A DNA stretch of 64,000 bases from an uncultured Saprospiraceae bacterium (GCA_937926205.1 CALEYL010000053.1:127440-191439), one strand, 5' to 3'; positions 48,701 to 56,954 are shown, counted from the stretch's first letter. The notes: a model not told the origin generated them from the sequence alone. Made by a program: numbers and translations.

Positions 48701-48949
48701 GGAAGTGAATCGCTCCACGCCGGTCAGGCCTTTCAGGTTTTCTTCGATCCTCGAAATCACCCCCTCTTCCACCTCCTGTGGCGAAGCGCCGGGGTAAACA
48801 ATCTGAATGGAAATAATCCGGCTTTCAACCTCCGGGAAAAAAGTGGACTTAACGCTGCCTAATGAAAACCATCCCATGATGAGGATGGCAAACATGAGCA
48901 AGTTGGCGGCAACGGGGTATTTGATAAAATAGAGTACGATGCCTCTCAT
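45776..48949 (-). CDS. RND efflux pump inner-membrane subunit (AcrB/MexB-like group)
   Basis: 1057 residues, standard for RND pumps: two six-helix halves with large periplasmic loops. N-terminal helix IKYPVAANLLMFAILIMGWF, porter domain VYPGASPQEVEEGVISRIEE, proton-relay helix GILVDDGIVIGESI (Asp-Asp pair; the usual VVDDAIV is varied to LVDDGIV), SSQMAVVVIASLMVSLIEGV, and the second-half MVALIGVLVNDAIVFIDTYN. It belongs to the family branch with small-molecule substrates; metal-specific motifs were not recognised. Downstream of its adaptor gene in a marR-controlled operon. Confidence 0.95.
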   Translation of the reverse strand: MRGIVLYFIKYPVAANLLMFAILIMGWFSLGSVKSTFFPEVESRIISIQIVYPGASPQEVEEGVISRIEENLKGLTGVERFTSVSRENSGTVTVEAFKGYNPDLVLQDVKNAVDRINSFPVGMEPAVIYKLENLGFAISFALSGEVDLQTLKRYGRQVEDELRAIDGISKVNITGFPDEEIEIAFRESDLRAYGLTFQQATQAVRSANLDITGGSIKGPEEELLVRARNKFYYADGLRDIVVKNTPNGGVVYLHQVANIRDQWADEPARSFMNSKPSVVATVQNTLEEDMIGITDKVKDYIEQFNAKNDIVKATIIRDGSVLLNQRIDLLTKNGLQGFFIVLLTLAIFLNWRLAFWVAIAIPVSFAGMFVCAYFVGITINVISLFGMIIVVGILVDDGIVIGESIYQDHEKGLPPIQAALNGSLKVIPAVVASVLTTVVAFGAFFFIEGRLGEFFSQMAVVVIASLMVSLIEGVLILPSHIAHSKALIKGEKPGRVQLFFDKIMNWLRDRIYSKVLKLAMHHKVLTFSTITGLLLITFGAIGGGIIKGTFFPIIERDDIAITLQMPSGTREHVTQDMLVHLEEAAWRANEKLSQHYFNDEKKAILRIERNIGPASYQGGLNVALLDGENRDSLSLREVINAIREEAGPMDEAELVTYGSQSAFGKPISISLVGNNYAELNAAAEKVKSELQELAELSDVVDNNQEGLQEVNLTLKDKALYLGLNLQDIVGQVRQGFFGSEVQRLQRGRDEVRVWVRYDEEDRSDLTQLANMRVRFSDGREFPLSEIANIELKRGVISINHIDGKREVKIEADVSRDDVSVSELTSSLRDEMLPKILAGFPSVAALFEGQNREQAKSAASIQIVGSVMLAIIFFIIALTFRSISQTVIVFLMIPFSMLGVGWGHWLMGAPISLFSFLGMVALIGVLVNDAIVFIDTYNDLLRDKRGQMEAIYEAGITRFRPILLTSVTTIAGLSPILLEKSLQAQFLIPMAISVSFGLAATTICILVLLPVLLIFNNRLKVYSAWLWNGAKPSYESVEPARKALEAEEEYTLKGGNND

Positions 48950-49009
48950 GAGTATAGGTGTTTATGATAATCTCAGTTGCTTACAATTTTTAAAACAGCT
49001 GTTACGGCC

Positions 49010-50161
49010 TTACTCCTTAGAGATGATTTCATCCTTAGGTTCATCCCCTTTAATCTTTACTTTCATGCCGTCAAAAATACCTGCAGGTTTGTTTTTCAAC
49101 AAGGTTGTGCCATCTTCGATTCCGCGTACAATGGCAAAATCCGGTGTCATTTTCACCAATGATACCGGCACCAGATGAAGTTGCGAATCCTTCACCGTAT
49201 AAACCGATTCCTGGTTGACCAGCAATTCCCGGGGCAGTTTCAGCGCATTTGAAATGCTGCTGGCAGTGATTTCACCACGCAGATACATGCCGTCGCGCAG
49301 GTTCGGGCCGCTGACGCCGATAAAGACTTTTACTGTTTGGGTTCCCGGATCTACCTGATCGCCTATGCGCCGCACCGTTCCATTCCACTGCCCGGCAATA
49401 TCGCCGGAGACCAGCTTCACCTGACTTCCCGGTCGAACATATTGCAGATCGGCTACCGTTACCGTACCTTCCAGTTCGTAATTTCCTGTGCTCATCAGTT
49501 CGCCTAATTTCTGACCGACGCGCACAACGGCGCCCGGGTAAATGGATACCTGAATGAGCGTACCATTGAATGGCGATTGAATGCGGTACTTCGAAAGGCG
49601 TTCTTCAGCGCTTTTGATGGTGTAATAGGAATTGTGGAGGTTGCGCGATGCAACGAAGTATTTTTCCTGTTGATTCAGCGGTTTTGGAAATGCGGGAATG
49701 GGCTTTTCCGGATCAAACTGATCAAGGTATTGCTTCCAGTTTTTGAAGCTTTCCGGATAGTCGATTTTTAAATCGGGCATCATCTGGGTAATGGCATTCA
49801 GCAAACTGCTTTTTTGTGCCAATAGCCCCAAACGCGCTTCGGTCTCGTCTATGCTGCACAAAATGCTGCCTTTGGGAAAAGTGCTGCCTACTTTGAATGG
49901 CCGGGAAGTTTCCTTCAGCAAGCCGCCTACTTCAGCAAACAGTTCAATTTTTTCGAATGCGGCCAATCGCCCCTGGACTTCAAGCGAAGAGGGTATGTTC
50001 TGATTTACAGCAGCCATAACCTCAACCTCGGTCACCCGTTTGGCTTCGGTTTTTCTTTCCGGTTCCTGTTTTTGGCTGCCCAGATAGCGCGAAAGCGCAA
50101 AAGATCCAACCAGAACCAGAATGCCGGCTACAATACTCAATCTGCGGGTAAGGGTACTCAT
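49010..50161 (-). CDS. RND periplasmic adaptor (membrane-fusion protein)
   Basis: 383 residues: N-terminal signal anchor (RRLSIVAGILVLVGSFALSR), then lipoyl/barrel-sandwich halves SSLEVQGRLAAFEKIELFAE and RIQSPFNGTLIQVSIYPGAV, interrupted by an insert of about 100 residues where the coiled-coil hairpin normally lies (QYLDQFDPEKPIPAFPKPLN). The beta-barrel part has LEGTVTVADLQYVRPGSQVK and the end a membrane-proximal domain. It links the RND pump to TolC. It follows marR by 20 nt and precedes the pump by 60 nt. Confidence 0.92.
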   Translation of the reverse strand: MSTLTRRLSIVAGILVLVGSFALSRYLGSQKQEPERKTEAKRVTEVEVMAAVNQNIPSSLEVQGRLAAFEKIELFAEVGGLLKETSRPFKVGSTFPKGSILCSIDETEARLGLLAQKSSLLNAITQMMPDLKIDYPESFKNWKQYLDQFDPEKPIPAFPKPLNQQEKYFVASRNLHNSYYTIKSAEERLSKYRIQSPFNGTLIQVSIYPGAVVRVGQKLGELMSTGNYELEGTVTVADLQYVRPGSQVKLVSGDIAGQWNGTVRRIGDQVDPGTQTVKVFIGVSGPNLRDGMYLRGEITASSISNALKLPRELLVNQESVYTVKDSQLHLVPVSLVKMTPDFAIVRGIEDGTTLLKNKPAGIFDGMKVKIKGDEPKDEIISKE

Positions 50162-50181
50162 TTCAGGTGTTGATTACTTTT

Positions 50182-50664
50182 TTATAGTGAAGTGGTATCT
50201 GCGGGCGTCGTATGCATCATCTTTTGAACCAATCGTTTGTACATGCGGCGCAATACTTTTTTACAAATGGCAACTTCTTCGGCTGGGATGCCTTCAAGCA
50301 CTTCTTCCACACTGGCCAGCGCATGCGGCAGCATGTCTTCTTTGAGTTTTCGGCCTTTGGGGGTCAAATAGATGCGCTTGTTCCTTCGGTCGGCAGCATC
50401 GGTAACCCTGTAAACGATATCCTGCTTTTCAAGATTTTCCAGAGCCCTGGCAATGGTGCCTTTGTCCTTGACAACAGATATGACCAGGTCGTGTTGCCGC
50501 AAACCGTCCTGCATCCACAAATCAACGAGCACGCCCATGTGCGTTGAATACAAACCTTCAACGTCATCGCCTGCGCGCTTGCGGATGTCGCTGCTGAGTA
50601 GCCTTCCGACACGATTGGTTAGAAAAACCAGAGAATCTAATGGGTTGTATGGGTGTTGGCTCAT
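50182..50664 (-). CDS. MarR-family transcriptional regulator of the efflux operon
   Basis: 160 residues, usual size. Winged helix: MGVLVDLWMQDGLRQHDLVI, VVKDKGTIARALENLEKQDI and wing YRVTDAADRRNKRIYLTPKG, the classic DxRxxxxxLT motif. First gene of the marR-adaptor-RND-gtrA-tolC unit, so it probably represses the operon until a ligand is bound. The palindrome at 50674-50687, 10 nt upstream of the ATG, is the likely self-operator. Confidence 0.92.
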   Translation of the reverse strand: MSQHPYNPLDSLVFLTNRVGRLLSSDIRKRAGDDVEGLYSTHMGVLVDLWMQDGLRQHDLVISVVKDKGTIARALENLEKQDIVYRVTDAADRRNKRIYLTPKGRKLKEDMLPHALASVEEVLEGIPAEEVAICKKVLRRMYKRLVQKMMHTTPADTTSL

Positions 50665-50673
50665 TTACGAGTG

Positions 50674-50687
50674 GTTGCGTTTGCAAC
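50674..50687. promoter_or_regulatory. Palindrome upstream of marR, candidate MarR operator
   Basis: GTTGC-GTTT-GCAAC, perfect 5-bp arms, centred 16 nt before the marR ATG. The minus-strand version contains ATTCGTTGCA, which reappears at 57674-57683 and, as GTTCGTTGCA, at 57705-57714 upstream of another ABC exporter. Confidence 0.45.
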
Positions 50688-50744
50688 GAATAACACCCGA
50701 AGAAAAAAAGAGTTTAAGTATGAAGGAGAGAGTTTGTGATTTTT

Positions 50745-52613
50745 TTACAAATCTTTCAATTGCCTTGCAAAACCATTGACCCCGCCGGCCTTCATACGCG
50801 ACGCGAGTTGATCGGCCTGAGCTTTGTCGGCATAGGCGCCTACAAGCATTTTATACACGGTTTTACCCCCCAGTTCATTGATGTTGACGATGATTTTTTC
50901 GCCGAACTGTCTTTGTAACTTTTCTGCCTGCACCAACACATTGCCATATTCGTAGAAGGCGCCAATCTGAACCCCCCAGCCAACGGGATCCTGCTTTTTC
51001 ACACTAAATTCAAACAGTCCTTTGCCGGTGGAAACATTGGCAGGCACTTCGGGAACAACGGGCGGGTTCTTTGCTTCACTGCGACGCAAAGCTTCGGCAA
51101 CGGCCCGATCTGCATTCACGCGACCATAGCCATAGCGGGGCGAGTGGCCGTCTACATATTCAGAAGGATTGCCGATTTTATCGGCGGTTTGTTGCAGAAT
51201 TTCTTTCACTTCTTTGGCTTTCAGGTCGGGGTTGGCGGATAGTATGAGCGCGCAAATGCCGGCTACCAAAGGCGTGGAGCTGGAAGTACCGCCAAAATGC
51301 TTGTAGTATTGCCCGCGGGAACGACCGTCGCGCCAGTATTTGTAATTACCCGTTTCACCGTTCAGGCCTTCGTCCCACCAGGCACGTGCGGCAATAATCG
51401 GCCAATCGCCGTTGGAGGGAGCACAAACCGAAACTTCCCTTCCCCGGTTGGAATAGCCGGCGTAGGTATCCTGGCTGGTGCAGGCGCCAACGGCAATCAC
51501 ATCGGGATGTGCTGCATAAAAGTTGATGTAGTCGAGGTCGTCGTTGCCGGCAGCAAACAAAATAACGCAGCCTTTTCCTCCCCTGCCCTGGCGCGCTGCC
51601 CTGGCAATGGCTTCTGTTTTCAGGGAGCCGAGCTGGTAAGCCTGATCTGTGGTACCCCAGCTGCAACTGATGATATCTGCTCCGTTTTTGATGCAATAAT
51701 CGAACATTTCATCGGTGGTGCTCACACTGAAAGAGGTGCCGCTCAGGGGCATAAATTTGGCATTGGGCGCCGAGCCGACGATGCCCTGTCCGTTAGAAGC
51801 AGCAAGCGCCACACTCGCGCAGGGGGTGCCGTGGGTATAACGCACATCCCCCTGCTGCACAACCGTAGACTTATTCCAGAGGTCGTAGGGCTTGAGCACT
51901 TTGTCTTTCAGATCGGGATGCGTCAGGTCGAATCCGTTGTCAATCAAAGCGATGACCACATTGGAGCTGCCAGCATTCCCGAGGCGGTTCCAGGCGTCCA
52001 CTACCTTAGCGTCAGCGCCTTTTTTGAGTCTGTAGTTGACGTCCTTAACAAGCCCGTCGTTTTTCAGGTGCCATTCGTGCGGCAAAAGATCGTCGGGGGG
52101 CATGGAAAATGCGTATTCATCCAGGGGCGTATCAAAATCGGGCTCTGCCAGTTTTACCAAAGAGCTTTCCTGCAAAGCCTGCGCCACTTTCAGCGGATTG
52201 GGCGATTGGGGCGTCACCCGGACGATGATGGCGCCGGGACTGCGCTCCTGTACCAATAAAAGGTGAAATTCGTCCAGCACGAGCTGCTGTTCTCCCGGGC
52301 CGACGCCGTCCTGAAAAACAAGATAAATGTCGCCGGTAGGCACCATCGGACGGTTGCTGCCTTCCGGATAATAAACGTGCGTACCCACTTCAACTTCGTC
52401 AAGTTCGCGCACTTCATCAAGTTTGGCATCAATCGTATCGTCGCCTTTGTTGAGCGACACAATTTGAAAACCGCCCAGGTTTTGCAACAATTCCGTTTCG
52501 ATGTAATCGGGTTGCTCCAGGCCGCGGTCTGTCGTGGTTTTCAACCCCACCCATTGTTTGCTTTTCCGGAGGGCGATGTCGCCTTTTCCGCCTTTGATGA
52601 TCAGCTTACTCAT
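50745..52613 (-). CDS. Subtilisin-like serine protease (S8) with C-terminal SPOR domain
   Basis: 622 residues from the ATG at 52613 (MSKLIIKGGKGDIALRKSKQ). Residues ~90-190 form a fervidolysin-like propeptide (LLLVQERSPGAIIVRVTPQS). Catalytic triad: Asp ~223 in IALIDNGFDLTHPD, His ~259 in YTHGTPCASVALAAS, Ser ~442 in FGGTSSSTPLVAGICALIL; the oxyanion Asn is in ILFAAGNDD. The last ~75 residues are a SPOR domain (VGWGVQIGAFYEYGNV, KMLVGAYADKAQADQLASRM), which binds denuded peptidoglycan. No signal peptide is visible, unusual for such a protease; export by another route or an intracellular role is open. Confidence 0.92.
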   Translation of the reverse strand: MSKLIIKGGKGDIALRKSKQWVGLKTTTDRGLEQPDYIETELLQNLGGFQIVSLNKGDDTIDAKLDEVRELDEVEVGTHVYYPEGSNRPMVPTGDIYLVFQDGVGPGEQQLVLDEFHLLLVQERSPGAIIVRVTPQSPNPLKVAQALQESSLVKLAEPDFDTPLDEYAFSMPPDDLLPHEWHLKNDGLVKDVNYRLKKGADAKVVDAWNRLGNAGSSNVVIALIDNGFDLTHPDLKDKVLKPYDLWNKSTVVQQGDVRYTHGTPCASVALAASNGQGIVGSAPNAKFMPLSGTSFSVSTTDEMFDYCIKNGADIISCSWGTTDQAYQLGSLKTEAIARAARQGRGGKGCVILFAAGNDDLDYINFYAAHPDVIAVGACTSQDTYAGYSNRGREVSVCAPSNGDWPIIAARAWWDEGLNGETGNYKYWRDGRSRGQYYKHFGGTSSSTPLVAGICALILSANPDLKAKEVKEILQQTADKIGNPSEYVDGHSPRYGYGRVNADRAVAEALRRSEAKNPPVVPEVPANVSTGKGLFEFSVKKQDPVGWGVQIGAFYEYGNVLVQAEKLQRQFGEKIIVNINELGGKTVYKMLVGAYADKAQADQLASRMKAGGVNGFARQLKDL

Positions 52614-52768
52614 ATGTTGTCGTGGATTGTATGCATATTTTAAGAATCGAAAATTAGGCATTTTTTGGGAGCGGCCAAGGATGCGGGGGAATTTTCTGTT
52701 TATCTTCGCCACAAACCACCGTCCGCACAGGCTAAAAATGTGGTTTCGAATACAAACCCACGTTGATC

Positions 52769-53452
52769 ATGACAGAAGAAAAAACAAACAACTCAGACAG
52801 CAAACTGGGGTTATTAAATATTCTCGTCATCGTTCTGTCCATTTACGTTTTGGGGGCATTAGTTGTAGATACAGCCTATAAACTGGCGCCTGAAACATCC
52901 TCCCTGCTGCAATACATCGACCTTTTCATTTGCGCTTTTTTCTTTGTTGAATTTTGCATTCGTTTCTCCCGGGCTGAAAATAAGCTAAGCTTTATGCGCT
53001 GGGGCTGGATTGACCTCGTTTCCTGCATTCCGATGGTCGATTATCTGCGTGCCGGGCGCCTCCTGCGGCTCATCCGTTTGCTTCGCATCATCAGGGCCTT
53101 TCGATCGATTCACCAGCTGACCAGCCATATTTTTGCCAACCGGGCACAGGGCGCATTTACTTCTGTTTCCGTGATTGCCATATTGCTGGTGATTTTTTCC
53201 GCCATTGCCATCCTCCAGGTTGAGGACGACCCGAACAGCAACATCAAAACCGCTGAAGACGCCATCTGGTGGGCATACGTCACCATCACCACGGTCGGTT
53301 ACGGGGATAAATTTCCGGTTACCACGGAAGGTCGGATCATTGCTGCCATTCTGATGACCGCCGGAGTCGGGTTGTTTGGCACCTTTACGGCGTTTGTCGC
53401 TTCGTGGTTCGTAGAGGGCAATAAAGCTGCCGATGAAAAAAGTGATTTGTAA
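52769..53452 (+). CDS. Voltage-gated-type potassium channel
   Basis: 227 residues from the ATG at 52769. Six helices: S1-S3 (LNILVIVLSIYVLGALVVDT, YIDLFICAFFFVEFCIRFS, MRWGWIDLVSCIPMVDYL), S4 with regularly spaced Arg (RAGRLLRLIRLLRIIRAFR), and pore S5-P-S6 with the K+ selectivity filter TTVGYGD and a C-terminal helix. Length and order match bacterial Kv-like channels such as KvAP relatives. It runs opposite to the subtilase, sharing a 155-nt divergent region. Confidence 0.93.
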   Translation: MTEEKTNNSDSKLGLLNILVIVLSIYVLGALVVDTAYKLAPETSSLLQYIDLFICAFFFVEFCIRFSRAENKLSFMRWGWIDLVSCIPMVDYLRAGRLLRLIRLLRIIRAFRSIHQLTSHIFANRAQGAFTSVSVIAILLVIFSAIAILQVEDDPNSNIKTAEDAIWWAYVTITTVGYGDKFPVTTEGRIIAAILMTAGVGLFGTFTAFVASWFVEGNKAADEKSDL

Positions 53453-53505
53453 AATAATGTAACTCTTCTCCTGAATTGTGTAATCACAACCAATTTAAAG
53501 AATCC

Positions 53506-53550
53506 CACCTTTGCAGGATAAATTTCACACGCCTTAATCTTATGCGTGTG
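53506..53550 (+). promoter_or_regulatory. Leader of the beta-barrel gene at 53568: -7 box and hairpin
   Basis: CACCTTTG (53506-53513) resembles the -7 box with one change. Downstream CACACGC (53526-53532) and GCGTGTG (53544-53550) form a perfect 7-bp stem with an 11-nt loop, likely inside the 5' leader. Upstream, TTGTGTAATCACAA (53476-53489) is a short palindrome but at the wrong distance for the Crp/Fnr-type arrangement seen elsewhere. Confidence 0.4.
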
Positions 53551-53567
53551 CACAAAATCAAACGTTT

Positions 53568-54152
53568 ATGAAATATGTATTAACTGTGACAATGGCTGCC
53601 ATTTTAATGGTCAATGTCGCAAATGCCCAGCATGTAAACATTGGATTAAAAGGCGGGTTAAACCTCTATAACATCAACAACGACCAGGGCTCATCCAATG
53701 ACACAAAAGCCGGAGTCTATATAGGATTGCTCGGGCATATTCACCTTGCCCGGCAATGGGCATTCCAACCGGAGCTTGTGTTCTCTGTTCAGGGAACAAA
53801 ATATACTTCCGGGCTGGTTGATACCCGGTTGAACCTGAATTATGTCAATGTGCCTTTACTGATTCAATACATGTTCGATAATGGGTTCAGGATACAAGCC
53901 GGCCCGCAGATTGGCTTTCTGGCCTCTGCAAAAGCCAATGCCAACGATAACAATACAGACATCAAAGACAATTACAAAGCCGTAGATCTGGGCCTGGGCG
54001 TGGGTATGAGTTATGTGCATCCGCCCTCCGGCGTTGGACTGGATGTTAGGTACAATCTTGGTTTGAGTAACATCAATGAAAATACAGCTGCAGTTTCAAC
54101 CAACAGAGGTATACAGCTTGGGTTATTTTATCTTTTCGGTCATAAGTCGTAA
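53568..54152 (+). CDS. Outer-membrane beta-barrel protein (PorT/OMP_b-brl type)
   Basis: 194 residues; signal peptide to NAQ (~21). The mature part has NIGLKGGLNLYNINNDQG, AGVYIGLLGHIHLARQWAFQ then PELVFSVQGTKY, LNYVNVPLLIQYMFDNGFRI then QAGPQIGFLASAKA and a C-terminal GIQLGLFYLFGHKS. The LNYVNVPLL and GPQIGFL motifs are diagnostic for the porin-family/PorT-like small barrels of Bacteroidota. Function unknown. Own leader and hairpin upstream. Confidence 0.92.
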   Translation: MKYVLTVTMAAILMVNVANAQHVNIGLKGGLNLYNINNDQGSSNDTKAGVYIGLLGHIHLARQWAFQPELVFSVQGTKYTSGLVDTRLNLNYVNVPLLIQYMFDNGFRIQAGPQIGFLASAKANANDNNTDIKDNYKAVDLGLGVGMSYVHPPSGVGLDVRYNLGLSNINENTAAVSTNRGIQLGLFYLFGHKS

Positions 54153-54211
54153 ACCTCTTCCACAACATTCGATTTGCATCCTTCCTAAAATGGAGGAATG
54201 CTGCATCGCCA

Positions 54212-54254
54212 ACCAACAAGAGTCATTCCGAAATTCAGGATGGCTCTTGTTAGT
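54212..54254 (+). terminator. Imperfect hairpin after the beta-barrel gene
   Basis: ACCAACAAGAGTCAT (54212-54226) pairs with ATGGCTCTTGTTAGT (54240-54254), 15 bp with two G-U pairs, loop 13 nt. It lies 60 nt after the stop at 54152. The T tract after it is weak. Confidence 0.5.
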
Positions 54255-54380
54255 CGTTATGGATCTAATAATAGACAAGTTCTTCTCCAATATTTACGAT
54301 GCTTTGGAAGTTTAATACATGTAACCGCAGCCTTTTCTCCTGTGTTTTTCGTATTGGGATAAAACACAAATAGCTACGCC

Positions 54381-55100
54381 ATGAAAACATTGATGATTAC
54401 CTTGTATACGCTTAGTTTTTCGCTAATTGGCAATTCGTTTCAGCACCCCGTATCAACCCAATCCCGGCCAATTAATGGAATGTCCAGCCGTATGCTGCCA
54501 CCCAAAGCAGAAACGACAGATTGGGAATTGGTTGTTAGTAAGGGTGGCATTAACATTTACACACGCCCCAATTTGAATTCAGGCGTCGACGAAGTTCGGA
54601 TAACGACTCAAATAAAATCTAGCTTACAAGGTATAATGGCGCTTTTGGGTGATGTTCGTGAATATCCCAATTGGGTATTTAAATGCATCATGGCCAAAAG
54701 GTTAAAGACCGTCAGTGAACAGGAGTATTATTATTACACCCAATCGGATATGCCTTTCCCCATGAAGGATCGCGACCTCGTGATTCATTCCAGACAGTGG
54801 CAGGATAAAAACGGCGTGGTCTATTCCCGCTCCGAAGGTGTACCGGATTTTATTTCTGATGATGAAAACATGGTAAGGATAAAATCGTTTGAAGCTAATT
54901 GGAAAATCGCCCCCGCTAAAGATGGAACCGTTGACCTTGATTATACGGTCAAAATCGATCCGGGAGGAAATATCCCGGCTTGGGTGAGTAACCTGGTGAT
55001 CACAAAAGGACCTTTAAAAACGATGGAGAACTTGCTTGAATTCGTCTCACAACAAAAATACCAACAAGCTAAGGACTTATCTTATATTAATGAGAAGTAG
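54381..55100 (+). CDS. START-domain (lipid-binding) protein, exported
   Basis: 239 residues; a signal-like start (MITLYTLSFSLIGNSFQ). From about residue 45 a START fold: DWELVVSKGGINIYTRPNLN, IMALLGDVREYPNWVFKCIM, YYYTQSDMPFPMKDRDLVIH, VPDFISDDENMVRIKSFEAN then WKIAPAKDGTV and the long C-terminal helix. The P-M/W-x-x-R-D motif is typical of bacterial START proteins in periplasmic or envelope locations. Ligand unknown; a lipid is expected. No operon partners. Confidence 0.88.
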   Translation: MKTLMITLYTLSFSLIGNSFQHPVSTQSRPINGMSSRMLPPKAETTDWELVVSKGGINIYTRPNLNSGVDEVRITTQIKSSLQGIMALLGDVREYPNWVFKCIMAKRLKTVSEQEYYYYTQSDMPFPMKDRDLVIHSRQWQDKNGVVYSRSEGVPDFISDDENMVRIKSFEANWKIAPAKDGTVDLDYTVKIDPGGNIPAWVSNLVITKGPLKTMENLLEFVSQQKYQQAKDLSYINEK

Positions 55101-55297
55101 CACCCTCGCGATGCCCTCAGTTGTCCGTGCCCTGCTCTTCCGAAGTAGCCCATCTCTTTCCTCCAGTCGTGACATTTGTAAGGCGACACGCCTGATTCTT
55201 CCCGTAAGGTTGTTTTTATCAGCCAACTCAAGTATTTTGCAAGCTTCTTAATCGCTATTCAGGGGAAAACCCTGAAAGTGGACGGAAAACGCTTTAA

Positions 55298-56179
55298 ATG
55301 AGGTCCATGAAAAAGTCAATCGCAAAAGCAGCCTTGCTATCCTGCGTGATGCTCGCCATCCAGGTAGCGGACGCCCAGGAAGAAAGCTATACCTACAGCG
55401 CGGATTCTGAGCGACACGAAGGGGTTCCCAAAGGCACCGTCACCAAATATACCTGGAAAAGTGCAATCTACGATGGCAATTTCAGGGAGTACTACGTGTA
55501 CGTCCCCGCCCAGTACGATCCGGCTAAACCCGCAGCGTTGATGGTCTTTCAGGATGGGCATGCCTACGTGAAAGAAGACGGGGATTTCCGGGTTCCGATC
55601 GTGTTCGATAACCTGATCCAGCAGGGAAAAATGCCGGTTACCATTGGGCTGTTCATCAACCCGGGGCACGATGCCCCCGAATTCCCTGAAAATCTGTTCC
55701 GGAGCAGCAACCGCAGTTGGGAATACGATGAATTAAGCGACCGCTATGTCCGCTTGCTCATCGAAGAAATGATTCCGGAACTGGGCAAAAACTACAACCT
55801 GGCCAATGACCCGAAAATGAGGGCCATTTGCGGGCTTTCTTCGGGAGGCATCTGCGCGTTTACAGCTGCCTGGGAACGGCCGGATTATTTCCACAAAGTG
55901 CTGAGCCATATCGGCAGCTTTACAGACATCCGTGGCGGCCATGTCTATCCTGCGCTGATTCGAAAATCAGCCAAAAAAGACATCAGGGTTTATTTGCAGG
56001 ATGGTTCCGGCGACCTCGACAACCGTTTTGGCAACTGGTGGCTGGCAAACCAGCAAATGGCTGCTGCACTTGAATTCCGCGGATATGATTACAAATTTGT
56101 GAAAGGCACGGGCGGGCACAATGGTAAGCATGGGGGTTCTGTGCTGCCTGAGGCGCTGGTGTGGTTGTGGGGGAAATGA
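55298..56179 (+). CDS. Secreted alpha/beta-hydrolase, esterase D / enterochelin-esterase-like
   Basis: 293 residues; an ATG at 55307 (MKKSIAKAALLSCVML) is also a plausible start and gives a clean signal peptide ending at ADAQ. Putative esterase (PF00756) motifs: REYYVYVPAQYDP, LMVFQDGHAYVKE, nucleophile Ser in ICGLSSGGICAFTAAWERPD, Asp region DGSGDLDNRFGNWW and the closing His in GGHNGKHGG. So an esterase or polysaccharide deacetylase-like enzyme acting outside the cytoplasm; substrate unknown. Confidence 0.92.
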   Translation: MRSMKKSIAKAALLSCVMLAIQVADAQEESYTYSADSERHEGVPKGTVTKYTWKSAIYDGNFREYYVYVPAQYDPAKPAALMVFQDGHAYVKEDGDFRVPIVFDNLIQQGKMPVTIGLFINPGHDAPEFPENLFRSSNRSWEYDELSDRYVRLLIEEMIPELGKNYNLANDPKMRAICGLSSGGICAFTAAWERPDYFHKVLSHIGSFTDIRGGHVYPALIRKSAKKDIRVYLQDGSGDLDNRFGNWWLANQQMAAALEFRGYDYKFVKGTGGHNGKHGGSVLPEALVWLWGK

Positions 56180-56310
56180 TTGGGCAAGATAAAGGCTCTT
56201 TCCTATAGCTTTGGAAAGTTGAAATTCCGGGTTAGATTTACAAGGTTACACGGCCACCAGACACTCGACTAAATGGACAGGCACTATTTACCAATAAGCG
56301 CATTCTGAAA

Positions 56311-56775
56311 ATGCTTTTTTACATTGAAAAAACAGCCATTGAACTGACTGAAAATAAATATGGGCTTCAGTTGAACACAGCCCATGACGTCCTGCCTTTG
56401 CCGGGTCAGACCCTGGATGAAGCGATGCATACCATCCAAAAAAATTTTGAACTGGTAAACGCGCATTTCAGCAAGACCGCTTCGGATACCATTCCCATAG
56501 ATGAACTCCACGAAGTATGTTTAAAAATTGTGCTTCACTACTTTTACCTTTACAATGCGTGGAAATATTCCAATGAAAAAGAAAAAGACCGGGATTTGAC
56601 TTTTCTGCCCAATGACTTTGACCATCCAAACACTTACGACATCATCATTCAATATTTCAAGCTTAAATACCCAAAAGATTATGCCCTGAAGGGCGCAATT
56701 CTCCTGAAAAAAACAAGCGATGAGTTGTTAAAATACGAATACAACAGAGATGAATTTTACAATGCTTTCCGATGA
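56311..56775 (+). CDS. Conserved-looking protein of unknown function
   Basis: 154 residues, no signal peptide and no membrane segment. Amphipathic helical segments dominate (TLDEAMHTIQKNFELVNAHF, LHEVCLKIVLHYFYLYNAWK, YDIIIQYFKLKYPKDYALKG). Codon use is like the neighbours and the frame is clean, so it is probably real. I do not recognise the family. It lies alone between an esterase gene and a convergent secreted-protein gene. Confidence 0.6.
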   Translation: MLFYIEKTAIELTENKYGLQLNTAHDVLPLPGQTLDEAMHTIQKNFELVNAHFSKTASDTIPIDELHEVCLKIVLHYFYLYNAWKYSNEKEKDRDLTFLPNDFDHPNTYDIIIQYFKLKYPKDYALKGAILLKKTSDELLKYEYNRDEFYNAFR

Positions 56776-56898
56776 TATCGCTGGCTATACTGGGCGGCCG
56801 GTTTACCGGTGACGTTTGGTTGAATATTTTCGGAAAGAGACAGTCTGAAGGGGAATGATTGGGGCAAGGTAAACTATGTTACGGCTGGCAAATTTTAT

Positions 56899-56954
56899 TT
56901 GACTACGTCGAATGCAAGCATTTTATACTTCATTGAATTTTTCGACGTAGTCAA
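56899..56954. repeat. Perfect 14-bp inverted repeat in a convergent gap
   Basis: TTGACTACGTCGAA (56899-56912) and TTCGACGTAGTCAA (56941-56954) are exact inverse complements around a 28-nt AT-rich loop. It lies between convergent genes but has no T tract on either side, so it is a poor classical terminator. A repeat element or two-way rho-dependent stop is possible. Confidence 0.65.

Noticed and set aside
51297..52259. A 320-codon open frame on the plus strand
   Set aside because: Antisense to the subtilase catalytic domain, which carries the full catalytic triad. No recognisable motifs in the antisense product.
53476..53489. TTGTGTAATCACAA palindrome as a further member of the Crp/Fnr regulon
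   Set aside because: The half-sites are TGTG/CACA with 4-nt spacing and the centre is 30.5 nt from the -7-like box, not 36.5; kept only as a weak local operator candidate.
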